A stretch of DNA of 64,000 bases from Paenibacillus polymyxa (GTDB lineage Bacteria > Bacillota > Bacilli > Paenibacillales > Paenibacillaceae), in assembly GCF_018614975.1 (NCBI RefSeq), contig NZ_JAGGNR010000005.1:62001-126000 (forward strand), written 5' to 3'. A program made the position numbers and the translations under genes. The notes beneath the pieces are model-generated. The model did no database searches and was not told where the DNA came from. It saw nothing but the letters and a program-made list of their open reading frames with translations. Shown here piece after piece: positions 17,133 through 25,159 of the stretch. Position 1 is the stretch's first letter, and every line of letters begins with the position of its first letter.

Positions 17133-17422
17133 TAGCGATATTTCTCCGTCAGGGTGTCCATGCTGAAGCCGGCAGGGCTATGGGCAATCTTGATTTGGGA
17201 GATGATGCTTGGGCTGCCAGCTTCCACGAGTACCTCGTGCATCTTGCGGACAACCTCCAGCAGTTCCTCCAGTTCCCCCTCCATCGTGGTGTCGAGCGGG
17301 TTCACCTGGTACTTCAGGCCGGATTGCTGAATGACTTCGATGGCACGATCTACGTAAGGGTAAGAGTTCTCGCCATTTGGCGTTTTGGGAATAACTTGAA
17401 TGCTAAGTAGTGTGCTTGCCAT
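17132..17422 (-). CDS. MTH1187-type thiamine-binding protein (DUF77)
   Basis: A 96-residue small ferredoxin-like-fold protein. The N-terminal strand (STLLSIQVIPK), the DTTMEGELEELLEVV region and the SIISQIKIAH strand match the MTH1187/YkoF family, known to bind thiamine or its parts. It may act as a cytosolic carrier or sensor beside the importer, an inference from its place between thiY and thiX. ATG 17422 has AAAGGAAAA upstream on the minus strand. Hairpin element copy C fills most of the gap between this gene and thiY. Confidence 0.85.
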   Translation of the reverse strand: MASTLLSIQVIPKTPNGENSYPYVDRAIEVIQQSGLKYQVNPLDTTMEGELEELLEVVRKMHEVLVEAGSPSIISQIKIAHSPAGFSMDTLTEKYR

Positions 17423-17451
17423 GAGAGATCACTTTTCCTTTCGGGTTGGGT

Positions 17452-17638
17452 TATATAAGCTGAACCTAGGGAATGTACACTTTACCACTTCGATTGCAGT
17501 ACCCTCTTCCGATCGCTGTTATCCCCAGATTTCTTCAATCCATTTTCAATGGGGAAATCCGGGGATAAAGGCGAACACTTTGTTTCTTCAGATGGGTTCT
17601 GCACTCTTCGTTCTTGTGTACATAAATGTCAACTTAAC
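17452..17638 (-). repeat. Dispersed hairpin element, copy C (candidate structured RNA inside the thi operon)
   Basis: Read on the minus strand this 187-nt unit has the same order of parts as copies A and B: inverted ends (inner pairing TGTACAC with GTGTACA), a second helix (TGCAG with CTGCA plus CCC with GGG), TTATCCCCGGATT pairing with AATCTGGGGATAA, and AGCGATCGGAAG. The bases of the outer two helices differ from copies A and B but pairing is kept. It lies between thiY and the DUF77 gene and ends about 10 nt before that gene's Shine-Dalgarno. Confidence 0.8.
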
Positions 17639-17647
17639 AGTTAGATT

Positions 17648-18688
17648 TTATTGGGGTAAGAACTCGTTCGTATATGCCTTGCTCACATCGATCTGTTCAT
17701 CCAGCAGTTTTTTGCTAAACATCCAGTCGGTGTAGTTCTGCCACACATCCTGTTTTTGTTCTCCCCAACGCGGGGCGTCATCCGTGTACTTGGGACTAAG
17801 CCACTTCTGGCTTGCCAGCACCAATTCCTTATCCAGATCCGGTACGGCCTTGATCAGAATGTTGGCTGCGTCTTCGGGATGATCAATCGCATACTGATAT
17901 CCTTCGGAAGTGGCCTTCAGGAATGCTTTCACCAACTCAGGGTCGTTTTGGATCGTCTGCTCGTTCGTTACGAGTACAGGCGTGTAGTAATCCAGTGCAT
18001 CTGAATAATCCTTTACATATAACATATCGATCGGTTCCCCGCGCAGTTCGGCTTCAATACCTGTCCAGGCGTAGAAAATCCACGCGAAGTCAATGTCCCG
18101 TTTCACTGCGGTGAAAAAGTCGGCGTCACCCATGTTAATATTTTTCACTTTGGATACATCGGCACCTTCGCCTTCCATGATGGATTGCATCACAGCTTCT
18201 TCTACAGGGGAACCCCAACCGCCATAGGTTTTGCCTTCAAAATCTTTCGGTGACTTAATATTCCGATCCGCCGGAGCAGCGAACCCGGATGTATTATGCT
18301 GAATAACGGCTGCAATGGAGACAAGTGGAACACCCTGTGTGCGGGCTTGAGTTACACTTTCCTGATAGCTTACGCCAAAAGGCACTTCATTGGAGGCAAC
18401 CATCGTATCTGCACCCCCGGCACCTGGTTGAACAATCTCAACGTTCAAGCCTTCAGCCTTGTAAAAACCTTGATCTACGGCCGCATACAGGCCCGTATGA
18501 TTCGTATTCGGTGTCCAGTCGAGCACGACTTTAATATCTTTCAGTGCGGCAGTTTCACCTTCGTTGCTGCTTTCTGTATTGGTGTTGCCGTTCTGTCCTG
18601 CCGGGGCAGCTTCTTTGCCGCCACATGCGGCTACAGTCACCACAAGCAAACATAAGAGCAACAACCCCATCGTTTTACGCCATTTCAT
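17648..18688 (-). CDS. thiY: HMP/thiamine-precursor ABC transporter, substrate-binding lipoprotein ThiY
   Basis: A 346-residue NMT1/THI5-like binding protein. It starts with a lipoprotein signal (MKWRKTMG, hydrophobic core, VAAC with Cys 22), followed by a Gly/Asn/Ser linker. The domain begins with IKVVLDWTPNTNHTGLYAA, the hallmark of THI5-like pyrimidine binders, and includes GVSYQESVTQARTQGVP. The frame is open 23 codons upstream, but ATG 18688 follows AAGGAGAG and gives the signal peptide. As first gene behind a TPP riboswitch, with thiX and thiZ, it should bind HMP or a related pyrimidine outside the membrane. Confidence 0.92.
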   Translation of the reverse strand: MKWRKTMGLLLLCLLVVTVAACGGKEAAPAGQNGNTNTESSNEGETAALKDIKVVLDWTPNTNHTGLYAAVDQGFYKAEGLNVEIVQPGAGGADTMVASNEVPFGVSYQESVTQARTQGVPLVSIAAVIQHNTSGFAAPADRNIKSPKDFEGKTYGGWGSPVEEAVMQSIMEGEGADVSKVKNINMGDADFFTAVKRDIDFAWIFYAWTGIEAELRGEPIDMLYVKDYSDALDYYTPVLVTNEQTIQNDPELVKAFLKATSEGYQYAIDHPEDAANILIKAVPDLDKELVLASQKWLSPKYTDDAPRWGEQKQDVWQNYTDWMFSKKLLDEQIDVSKAYTNEFLPQ

Positions 18689-18924
18689 CTGTGATTCTCT
18701 CCTTCGGTATGTCCGGCCGAGTGGCACGGGGTACTCCTTGGCTTCATATCCAATCATCTTGCATAAATCGACAGATTTATACCAGTTGAGATCCGGATGA
18801 CGTTATTTTAAACGTAAGTAAAACGTCCATCGATGTCATTCGAAGAAGCCAGACCGCGTTTAGCGGAAGTTTTCTTGCCATATCAGGAAGGTCCTGCTTC
18901 GTAGCTTATACTTTCTGATAATAA

Positions 18925-18953
18925 CAAAAAAAGCGTCCCGTAATCCGGGACGC
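18925..18953 (-). terminator. Terminator of the TPP riboswitch expression platform
   Basis: On the minus strand a perfect 8-bp GC stem (GCGTCCCG with CGGGACGC) is followed by eight T. It lies about 55 nt after the aptamer and 237 nt before thiY, so thiamine diphosphate would end transcription here. The rest of the long leader, 18758-18924, shows nothing clear. Confidence 0.9.
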
Positions 18954-19007
18954 GTGCAGGCGTTAGAGAGGTGGCGTTCAGCCATAGGGCTGTGCCAATT
19001 CGATATA

Positions 19008-19108
19008 CTCCGATTCCTACGCTGGCATGATCCAGATCAGGTCTAAGGGTTAGTATCTTGGTGGGATACACTCTCAGCCGGCCAATTCCGACTCCCCTGG
19101 GAAACTAT
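19008..19108 (-). ncRNA. TPP riboswitch (THI element) of the thi operon
   Basis: On the minus strand the aptamer shows the conserved parts in order: GGGGAGTC, the P2 helix GTCGG/CCGGC, GGCTGAGA, ACCCTTAGACCTGATCTGG and ATCATGCCAGCGTAGGAA. These are the pyrimidine-binding and pyrophosphate-binding segments of the Rfam TPP class. A terminator follows at 18925-18953, so control is by transcription attenuation. It fixes the identity of the operon as thiamine-related. Confidence 0.96.
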
Positions 19109-19134
19109 GAAGTTACGGGCATTACTAGGTGTAA

Positions 19135-19162
19135 TTATAGGCCAGCGGGTGGAACGTGTCCA
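19135..19162 (-). promoter_or_regulatory. Promoter of the thi operon (minus)
   Basis: On the minus strand TGGACA and a perfect TATAAT are 16 nt apart, 27 nt before the aptamer. Placement and boxes fit a sigma-A promoter. Confidence 0.6.
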
Positions 19163-19269
19163 GTCAGGAACTGGATAGAGTGCGGTCGGAGTGGAGCATG
19201 CAATCCATCAAAGGAATTACACAGGTCATTATTTAACCGTCCTAATGGTCCACACACCAGCTGATGTAC

Positions 19270-19656
19270 TTAACGTTGGAAAAATTCGATCCATTCTTTC
19301 TCCGGACCATAGATGAAGAAATAGCGGTAACCGTTAGGCAGTGTAATAATCTCTCCATCGATAAATTCGGCTTCTGTGCCTTGAATGCGTTGGTATTCTG
19401 CTTCAAGGTCATCTACGCGGATGGCAAAATGGTGCACGGTTCCTTCCGCAGGTAGTTTGTCGCTGTACCCTTGAATTAACTCAATCTCTGTCTCGTTACT
19501 TCCATTGAAGCCGAGGAAGGCAAGCTGAATGACGCCGTTGGTATGCGTTACCCGGTCCTTCAGTTCCAATCCAACAACTTCCGTATAGAAACGGAGTGTG
19601 GTATCCAGATCACGAACGGCAATGCCGACGTGGTCAATGCGCTTTTGAAAACTCAT
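19270..19656 (-). CDS. VOC-family protein (glyoxalase / methylmalonyl-CoA epimerase-like)
   Basis: A 128-residue protein with two beta-alpha-beta-beta-beta modules. Metal-ligand positions are visible as HVGIAVRDL (His), ETEIELIQGY (Glu), VHHFAIRVDDL (His) and EWIEFF (Glu), the arrangement in glyoxalase I and methylmalonyl-CoA epimerase. The substrate cannot be told from sequence. An in-frame TTG lies two codons upstream, but ATG 19656 has AGGGGAT at the better distance. It stands alone on the minus strand upstream of the thi leader. Confidence 0.85.
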   Translation of the reverse strand: MSFQKRIDHVGIAVRDLDTTLRFYTEVVGLELKDRVTHTNGVIQLAFLGFNGSNETEIELIQGYSDKLPAEGTVHHFAIRVDDLEAEYQRIQGTEAEFIDGEIITLPNGYRYFFIYGPEKEWIEFFQR

Positions 19657-19760
19657 CGTCAAAATCCCCTTATATAGTGAATTTTACTACCATTTTACTG
19701 GATATCATAGGGCTGTACTACGGGGTTGTCAAATCGGATTTTACTTTGGAAAAATCATAA

Positions 19761-19964
19761 ATGTTCACTTATATGTACAGGAATGTCGTAGTCATGATGT
19801 TCTTCAATCTATGGCACAGTGGATTACTCGGTAAGATGTCCCTGCTTGAAATACTGGCGCTCCTCTATCAGTTAATTATTCTGGGGCCACTCGTACGATA
19901 TGTATTCGGTAAATTCATCAAGGGCAAAGATGTAGTCCTGCCTTTCGTTAATAAAAGTGTCTGA
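19761..19964 (+). CDS. Doubtful small membrane protein
   Basis: A 67-codon frame with one long hydrophobic stretch (LLEILALLYQLIILGPLVRYVF) and a Lys-rich tail. I see no good Shine-Dalgarno before ATG 19761 or before the internal ATGs near 19794. It overlaps an equally weak frame on the other strand. It may be a remnant of a membrane protein gene or noise. It lies next to a truncated MFS gene, so this stretch may be a decayed region. Confidence 0.25.
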   Translation: MFTYMYRNVVVMMFFNLWHSGLLGKMSLLEILALLYQLIILGPLVRYVFGKFIKGKDVVLPFVNKSV

Positions 19965-20109
19965 TTCAACTAGATCCAAAGTATTTCCTGGGCAATCTTG
20001 CAAAAGAATAGTGCTATAAAAAAATGTCCGTTGCCAAGTCATAACGGTAGACATTTTCATTTATTAAATAGGCCATTCTAACAATCAAGTATGGATGAAT
20101 GCAAAACTG

Positions 20110-20370
20110 TTAAGTCGCAGAATCCACCGCATGTTTGTTCTGCCATTGATACGTGATCAGGCCTCCCCTTTTACCGAAGCGTCTGTTCAGCCATGGAGAT
20201 AACGATACACCACCCAGGAATCCGGCAAATTGAGCGAAGATCAGCGTCCCGCCCTGGCTATAATCTTTGCCGTAATGTTCAAGTGCAACCGGTAGAATGG
20301 AACCGAGCACAACGTGGGCAAGTCCAATGAGGAAATAGGACAGACATCCGATCCAAAGTAACTTTTTCAT
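20110..20370 (-). pseudogene. MFS transporter, N-terminal fragment
   Basis: Only 86 residues are present. The first 70 are the start of a major-facilitator protein: helix 1 (WIGCLSYFLIGLAHVVLGSI), a periplasmic loop, helix 2 (LIFAQFAGFLGGVSL) and the cytosolic loop RRFGKRGGLI. A full MFS protein has about 400 residues and 12 helices. The frame then runs into unrelated residues (TYQWQNKHAVDSAT) and stops. I found no in-frame or out-of-frame continuation downstream on the minus strand, so the rest seems deleted. Start codon and AAGGAG site are intact, so a short peptide may still be made. Confidence 0.75.
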
Positions 20371-20534
20371 AAAGAACTCCTTCTACTTATATAAGCAATG
20401 TGTCATGTATATGCAATGTATATGCATTGAGTACCCCTACGCAGATGAAATTGCGCAGACAAGAATCTATCATAACAGCACATGTCAAGTTGTGCACACG
20501 AGTGTTGCAATTCTGACGAAGGTTCGTATATACT

Positions 20535-20755
20535 GAGACACAACAATTACAGATCGGACCATGCCGTTGAAGAGCATCCAACTCGGAGGCGTTTTCGCCA
20601 GGGGAGCGATATTTCCCCAAGTTAACCGGAACCGCCCGTTATCGCGGACCAAGAGGCTGGAAGCAGGATATCCTGATTCAGCAAGTTGGGTGGCACCGCG
20701 AGCAGAGCGCTCCTCGTCCCAAGGGATGAGGGCGCTCTTTGTATTTTTACAGCCA
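20535..20755 (+). ncRNA. T-box leader of serS
   Basis: The T-box sequence GGGTGGCACCGCGAG at about 20684-20699 is the conserved stretch that pairs with the free CCA end of an uncharged tRNA. It is followed by a strong terminator stem AGAGCGCTCCTCGTCCC (20704-20720) with its complement (20723-20738) and TTTGTATTTTT. The upstream part has several helices but I could not place the specifier loop with certainty, so the left boundary is approximate. Expected function: read-through when tRNA-Ser is uncharged. The 5' end of the 400-nt gap (20371-20534) shows only short AT-rich repeats. Confidence 0.88.
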
Positions 20756-20770
20756 AAGGAGACGGTGACC

Positions 20771-22069
20771 ATGTTGGACATGAAGTGGATTCGGGCACAT
20801 GCAGAAGAGGTTCAGGCGGCAGCAGACGGGAAAAAAATCAAGATTAGTATTCGTACATTGCTGGAGCGGGATGAAGAACGCAGAGCGCTTTTGCAGGAAT
20901 CAGAAGAAGGTCGCAGATTGCGCAATACGTTATCCGCGGATATTGGCAGGCTCATGCAAGCCGGGAATCGGGAACAGGCCGAGGGTTTGCGGGCTCAGGT
21001 GAAGCAGCTTAATGAACAGTTGGAACATGTGGAAGCTAGGCTTGCCCCTGTGCAGGAGGAAGTAACCAAGCTGCAATGGCTGGTGCCCAATATCGTATCC
21101 TTGGATACCCCCCATGGCTCGTCGGATGCGGATAATGTGGAGCTGAGACGTGTGGGAGAGGTGCCAACGTTTGAGTATGACACCAAAGATCACGTGGAAC
21201 TTGGGGAACTGCACGATCTGATCGACATTACGCGCGGGGTGAAGATTGGCGGGACACGAAGCTATGTATTGAAGGGAGCAGGCCTGTTGTTGCATCGGGC
21301 TGTACAGCAACTTGCGCTTGATTTGCTGCTGAAGCACGGGTTTACACCGATGGAAGTCCCTCTGATGGTCCGGGAGGATGCACTGTTGAACACTGGTTTC
21401 TTCCCAACCGGTCGAGATCAGGTCTATGAACTCGAAGGGGAGAACAAGTGGCTGGTGGGGACTTCTGAAGTGCCACTGGTTTCATATTATGCAGATGAGA
21501 TCGTCGATGTGGAAGAGCCGGTGAAGCTGGCTACGGTATCGACGTGTTTCCGCAGTGAGGTGGGCTCCGGCGGACGTGATGTACGCGGATTATACCGTGT
21601 GCATCAGTTTGCCAAAGTCGAGCAGGTCATTCTCTGTGCCCCTGATGCGGAAGAATCGGAGCGCATGTTGCAAGAGATTACGGGACACGCGGAGGAATTG
21701 CTGCAATTACTGGAACTGCCGTATCGTGTTGTCGCTGTATGTACCGGAGATATGTCGCAGAAAACGTACAAACAGTATGACATCGAGACCTGGATGCCAA
21801 GCCGCGGTGCATATGGAGAAACTCATTCGTCGTCGAATCTGCATGATTTTCAGGCTCGACGTTCGAATATTCGTTGCCTGGATGCCGAAGGCAAGTTGGC
21901 CTATTGTCACACGCTGAATAATACGGCGGTGGCATCGCCGCGTATCCTGATTCCGTTACTTGAGAACCATCAGCAGGAGGATGGAAGCATTCGCATTCCG
22001 GCAGCCCTGCGGCCCTATATGGGCGGTGCCGAGAGCTTGATTTTGCCAGAGCAGGATGCAGTGAAGTAG
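20771..22069 (+). CDS. serS: Seryl-tRNA synthetase, divergent and T-box controlled
   Basis: A 432-residue class II synthetase that charges tRNA-Ser. Residues 1-110 form the long coiled-coil arm that grips tRNA-Ser. The core has the TSEVPLVS serine pocket, motif 2 FRSEVGSGGRDVRGLYRVHQ and motif 3 region HSSSNLHDFQARRSNIR. Usual bacterial enzymes have SAGRDTRG and SSCSNFEDFQ, so this one departs at several normally fixed places and may be a second SerRS besides the housekeeping copy. The frame is open upstream through the leader, but ATG 20771 follows AAAGGAG at 8 nt and gives the family N terminus MLDMKWIR. A T-box precedes it. Confidence 0.9.
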   Translation: MLDMKWIRAHAEEVQAAADGKKIKISIRTLLERDEERRALLQESEEGRRLRNTLSADIGRLMQAGNREQAEGLRAQVKQLNEQLEHVEARLAPVQEEVTKLQWLVPNIVSLDTPHGSSDADNVELRRVGEVPTFEYDTKDHVELGELHDLIDITRGVKIGGTRSYVLKGAGLLLHRAVQQLALDLLLKHGFTPMEVPLMVREDALLNTGFFPTGRDQVYELEGENKWLVGTSEVPLVSYYADEIVDVEEPVKLATVSTCFRSEVGSGGRDVRGLYRVHQFAKVEQVILCAPDAEESERMLQEITGHAEELLQLLELPYRVVAVCTGDMSQKTYKQYDIETWMPSRGAYGETHSSSNLHDFQARRSNIRCLDAEGKLAYCHTLNNTAVASPRILIPLLENHQQEDGSIRIPAALRPYMGGAESLILPEQDAVK

Positions 22070-22107
22070 AGAAGATAGGTAACGCTTTAGGAAGTGAAGA
22101 ATCAGCA

Positions 22108-22133
22108 AAGGAACCCCTTGACCGGGGTTCCTT
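22108..22133 (-). terminator. Shared terminator between serS and the minus-strand NTase gene
   Basis: AAGGAACCCC and GGGGTTCCTT form a perfect 10-bp stem between two convergent genes. The stem abuts the NTase stop codon. T-tracts are short on both sides. Confidence 0.65.
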
Positions 22134-22751
22134 CTAATTAAACATATGATCTGTTACCCACTGGTACTCTTGTTCAAGTCGAGCTGCCAATTTGGGATCT
22201 TCTTCGGCTGCAACTTTTCTCATGTATGTTAAATCAATCGTATCAAATTGACTGTAAATCAGGTATCGTGCCCACTCCAAGCTTCGGGCATCTGTCCAGT
22301 ACTCGGAGGCTCTCAATCGATCCAAAATAAGGTCGTCTATTCCAATTACGTAACAGTAGCCTTCAGGTGTTAATAATTTGATAATCTTGTCTTTTGAACC
22401 TTCCAGTGTATCAGAAGGTATTTCGATAGGGATGTCCATTTCGGAGACATAATAATGTCTTCCTTCGTGAACGAAACCCAGATGATCAAATAAACTTCGG
22501 GCCAAATCATCTCTGATCATGACCAGATCAACATCAGCGGTCTTGTAACTTCCAGAAGTGTATAGTTCAACAGCATGTCCTCCAACAATAATGGCTGGAT
22601 CTGCATCTAATTCATCAAGAATAGGAGTAATAATACCCATCACATAGAACTCTTTTAAATCACTTTTAGTCACATCTGCTGCAAGTTCCTTCAATTTTCG
22701 TTTAGCCCATTTAATTCTTTCCTGCATTTCTGGTGTTTGAATACGTTCCAT
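22134..22751 (-). CDS. Nucleotidyltransferase-fold protein (AbiEii/DUF6036-like)
   Basis: A 205-residue soluble protein. The N-terminal half has the polymerase-beta-like nucleotidyltransferase pattern: GGHAVELYTSG (residues about 57-67) followed by TADVDLVM with the paired Asp, and a later IPIEIPSD strand. Relatives include AbiEii-type toxins and DUF6036 proteins linked with antitoxin partners. It is the second gene of a minus-strand pair, 16 nt after a 67-residue gene. A toxin-antitoxin or regulatory role is possible but not shown. It could also be a nucleotidyltransferase that modifies a small molecule. AGGTGAA precedes ATG 22751. Confidence 0.75.
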   Translation of the reverse strand: MERIQTPEMQERIKWAKRKLKELAADVTKSDLKEFYVMGIITPILDELDADPAIIVGGHAVELYTSGSYKTADVDLVMIRDDLARSLFDHLGFVHEGRHYYVSEMDIPIEIPSDTLEGSKDKIIKLLTPEGYCYVIGIDDLILDRLRASEYWTDARSLEWARYLIYSQFDTIDLTYMRKVAAEEDPKLAARLEQEYQWVTDHMFN

Positions 22752-22767
22752 GGTTCACCTATATTCT

Positions 22768-22971
22768 TTAACGCAGCTTCCATTCACGCTCGTTAATGAT
22801 TTCAATTTGTCCAGATTCAAGGGCTTTTTTGAAACGATTGCGGGCTGTTTTCATCAATAGAACCATTTCGTCTTCAGGACGAATTTTGGTGGATGTCGAA
22901 GTGACGATAGCTTTCATACGTTTACGGTTATTTTTAGGTGAAACCATATCAAGCAAATTCTTTTCGATCAT
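22768..22971 (-). CDS. Small basic protein, partner gene of the nucleotidyltransferase
   Basis: A 67-residue, Lys/Arg-rich protein with no membrane segment. It resembles no family I can name with confidence. Residues NRKRMKAIVTSTSTKIRPEDE could form a strand-helix unit and ARNRFKKALESGQIEII a helix, so DNA or RNA binding is possible. The frame is open upstream to 23037, but the ATG at 22971 has GGGTGGGAT in front and the longer form has no better signal. The 16-nt gap to the NTase gene suggests co-transcription. It could be an antitoxin or regulator. Confidence 0.65.
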   Translation of the reverse strand: MIEKNLLDMVSPKNNRKRMKAIVTSTSTKIRPEDEMVLLMKTARNRFKKALESGQIEIINEREWKLR

Positions 22972-23152
22972 ACAATATCCCACCCCATTTTTTAGGTTTA
23001 TTAAAACAGTATTACGCGACCTTCCCATATTATACAATGAAAATTATGAAATTGTTCCAAGACTCTCACTTACGACATTCAACTTTATGCAATTCGTATC
23101 CGATATAATATAATAGAAGTAAAATATTGGATTATGGGAGATGGAAATTGAA

Positions 23153-24259
23153 ATGAATAGAATCAAACTGGCGCTTCGAGGCATGCTTGCTCTAATTATG
23201 GCAATAACAATACTGGTTCCTTCGTTGGCCTTGGCGGCTACAGGTGATGTGACATCGATTGAAATCACGAATAGCAGCCCGCAGAAGATGAGTGTATCCG
23301 AGACGGCTACCCTTCAGGTTATGGCAACGGTAGAAGGTTTTGATAACAAGCAGGATGTTACTGCAGGTGTGACATGGTCCACCAGTAATGCAGCGGTTGC
23401 GACGATGGTGAAAGGCAAAGTCAAGGCTGTAGCCGCTGGCGAAGCAACCATTTATGCAAAGGTAGACGGGGCAAAAGCCCAGTTGGTTGTCCAGGTGCAG
23501 GAGAAGATCAAAAGCATCAAAGCTTCACCGAAATCCTATAGTTTTGTTAAAGGTAGCGAAAGTACTCTTCCCAAAGTAAGCATTATACGTGCGAATGGTA
23601 AGGAAGAGGATGTGACGTCTGAGATTGTGTGGTCCGTATCCACTTCTTCGGCTGTGCTGGAAAACGGTAAAATCAAAGGCGTTACGCCTGGCAGAGTATT
23701 GCTGCAAGGCAAGTACGGAACAACGATTGTGAAAGTCCCCGTTGCAGTAACGGACGAGATTACCAAAGTCGAGGTTACACCTGCCTCAATGCAGTTGAAC
23801 ATCAAGAAGTCCAAGGCGTTGAAGGTCATCGGCACCTACGCAAACGGTAAAACGATCAACCTTTCGAAACAAGTGATATGGACCTCTTCCAATACAAATG
23901 TAGCTATCGTGAAAAATGGAGCCGTCAAGACACTGTCAGAAGGACAAGCGACCTTGACAGGAACTTATCAAAATCAGACAATAAAGGCAGAGGTGACCGT
24001 TGTACCTTTGCTCAAAAAGCTGATTACAGGCCAGAAAAAACTGGTCTTGTCTCCACAGGGAAGTACAACGCTGAGTGTGATGGCCCAGTATGATACGGGC
24101 AAAACGACTGTTGTGACCAACAGTGCGGTGTGGAGCAGCACAAAGCCGAGCGTAGCGACAGTAACCAATGGCAAGATCGTGGCTGTAGGCAAAGGTAAAA
24201 CGTCCATCACGGCCAAGTGGGGAAACAAAAAAGTGACGATCCCTGTGACGGTAAAATAA
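23153..24259 (+). CDS. Secreted protein with four Big2 (Ig-like) domains
   Basis: A 368-residue exported protein. The signal peptide spans about residues 1-28 (MNRIKLALRGMLALIMAI then a hydrophobic stretch to LALAA). Four bacterial Ig-like (Big_2) repeats follow, each with the pattern V.P....L..G....L.....Y.dG......V.W.S.....A.V..GkV.A...G.a.i.a. No catalytic domain, LPXTG motif or S-layer domain is present, so it may bind surfaces or other proteins. The first possible ATG (23141) is too close to the GGGAG site, so ATG 23153 is chosen. A terminator follows at 24346. Confidence 0.88.
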   Translation: MNRIKLALRGMLALIMAITILVPSLALAATGDVTSIEITNSSPQKMSVSETATLQVMATVEGFDNKQDVTAGVTWSTSNAAVATMVKGKVKAVAAGEATIYAKVDGAKAQLVVQVQEKIKSIKASPKSYSFVKGSESTLPKVSIIRANGKEEDVTSEIVWSVSTSSAVLENGKIKGVTPGRVLLQGKYGTTIVKVPVAVTDEITKVEVTPASMQLNIKKSKALKVIGTYANGKTINLSKQVIWTSSNTNVAIVKNGAVKTLSEGQATLTGTYQNQTIKAEVTVVPLLKKLITGQKKLVLSPQGSTTLSVMAQYDTGKTTVVTNSAVWSSTKPSVATVTNGKIVAVGKGKTSITAKWGNKKVTIPVTVK

Positions 24260-24345
24260 ATATTTATATAATGAAGTGCTTTGCATCAATTCAAAGATAA
24301 AATCAGTACATGACACGTTAAAATCATCAAGGTAATAGACAACCA

Positions 24346-24372
24346 AGGGGCGTAGACATACGCTCCTTTTTT
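24346..24372 (+). terminator. Intrinsic terminator after the Big2 gene
   Basis: AGGGGCGTA and TACGCTCCT pair over 9 bp with one wobble and a 4-nt loop, followed by TTTTTT. Confidence 0.85.
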
Positions 24373-24388
24373 GGATATATAGAAATCA

Positions 24389-24577
24389 ATATAAATTGAA
24401 CTAAACATTTACACAAAACGGAGAGGACAGAAAGGACCTGAAGAAGCGGAGCGTTCGCCTTTATCCCCGGATTTCCCCTTTATAAAAGGAATCAAAAAAA
24501 TCTGGGGATAACAGCGATCGGAAGGTTGTTCTGTCATCGGAGTGTGCAGTGTAAATATTCTTTAGTTCAATTTATAT
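24389..24577 (+). repeat. Dispersed hairpin element, copy B (candidate structured leader RNA)
   Basis: The ends ATATAAATTGAACTAAACAT and AGTTCAATTTATAT are long complementary arms (24389-24414 against 24549-24577). Inside are GACAGAA with TTCTGTC, GCGGAGCGTTCGC, TTATCCCCGGATT with AATCTGGGGATAA, and AGCGATCGGAAGG, in the same order as copy A. The outer helix has different bases from copy A but stays paired. The element ends 10 nt before the AAGGAGGG site of the GrpB gene and has the same orientation. Confidence 0.82.
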
Positions 24578-24603
24578 CGCGAGATCAAGGAGGGAGCATG
24601 TTA

Positions 24604-25155
24604 ATGAAAGATCCAATGCAACCGGAAAACTGGCCTGCCTGGGCGACAGAGACGGTAGAGATTGCTCCGGCCAACCCCAATTGGGACGCACAGGCTCAGG
24701 AAGAAATCCGGCAACTCAAACGTCTTCTACAGCAGTTTAATATCCATCAATTCGAACATATCGGAAGCACGTCCATTCCAGGGTTACCCGCCAAACCCAT
24801 TATTGATCTGATGGCAGAGGTACAGTCATGGGACGATATGGATCTGATTGGGGACCAGTTGAATCCGGTGGGCTGGAACTACGTTCCTCCAGAACTGGAT
24901 GGACGGGAATACAGACGATTCTGGGTCAGGGTCAAGGATGGCAAGAGAGCTGTACACCTTCATCTGATGCGCCCGGGAGAAGAACGCTGGGATCGTCAAA
25001 TTCGGTTTCGGGATGTGCTGAGAAAACGCCCAGATCTGGTGAAAGCCTACGCCGTCCTGAAGACGAAGCTTGCTGATGAGAACAAGGAAGATAGGGAATC
25101 GTATACCGCTGCCAAAACGCAATTTATTTTACAAGTGCTGGATGAAGGCGTGTGA
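24604..25155 (+). CDS. GrpB family protein (UPF0157)
   Basis: A 183-residue protein of the GrpB/UPF0157 group, which has a nucleotidyltransferase-like fold. Signature parts are IGSTSIPGLPAKPIIDLMAEV (the Ser/Asp strand), then HLHLMRPG and FRDVLRKRP. The biochemical function is not firmly known. ATG 24604 lies 10 nt after the core of AAGGAGGG. An ATG two codons earlier is possible but very close. The gene starts the plus-strand run of small enzyme genes and directly follows hairpin element copy B. Confidence 0.88.
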   Translation: MKDPMQPENWPAWATETVEIAPANPNWDAQAQEEIRQLKRLLQQFNIHQFEHIGSTSIPGLPAKPIIDLMAEVQSWDDMDLIGDQLNPVGWNYVPPELDGREYRRFWVRVKDGKRAVHLHLMRPGEERWDRQIRFRDVLRKRPDLVKAYAVLKTKLADENKEDRESYTAAKTQFILQVLDEGV

Positions 25156-25159
25156 TTGA

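Noticed and set aside
19872..20060. 62-codon frame on the minus strand
   Set aside because: It has no Shine-Dalgarno, no motif and overlaps another weak frame. Not enough to call a gene.
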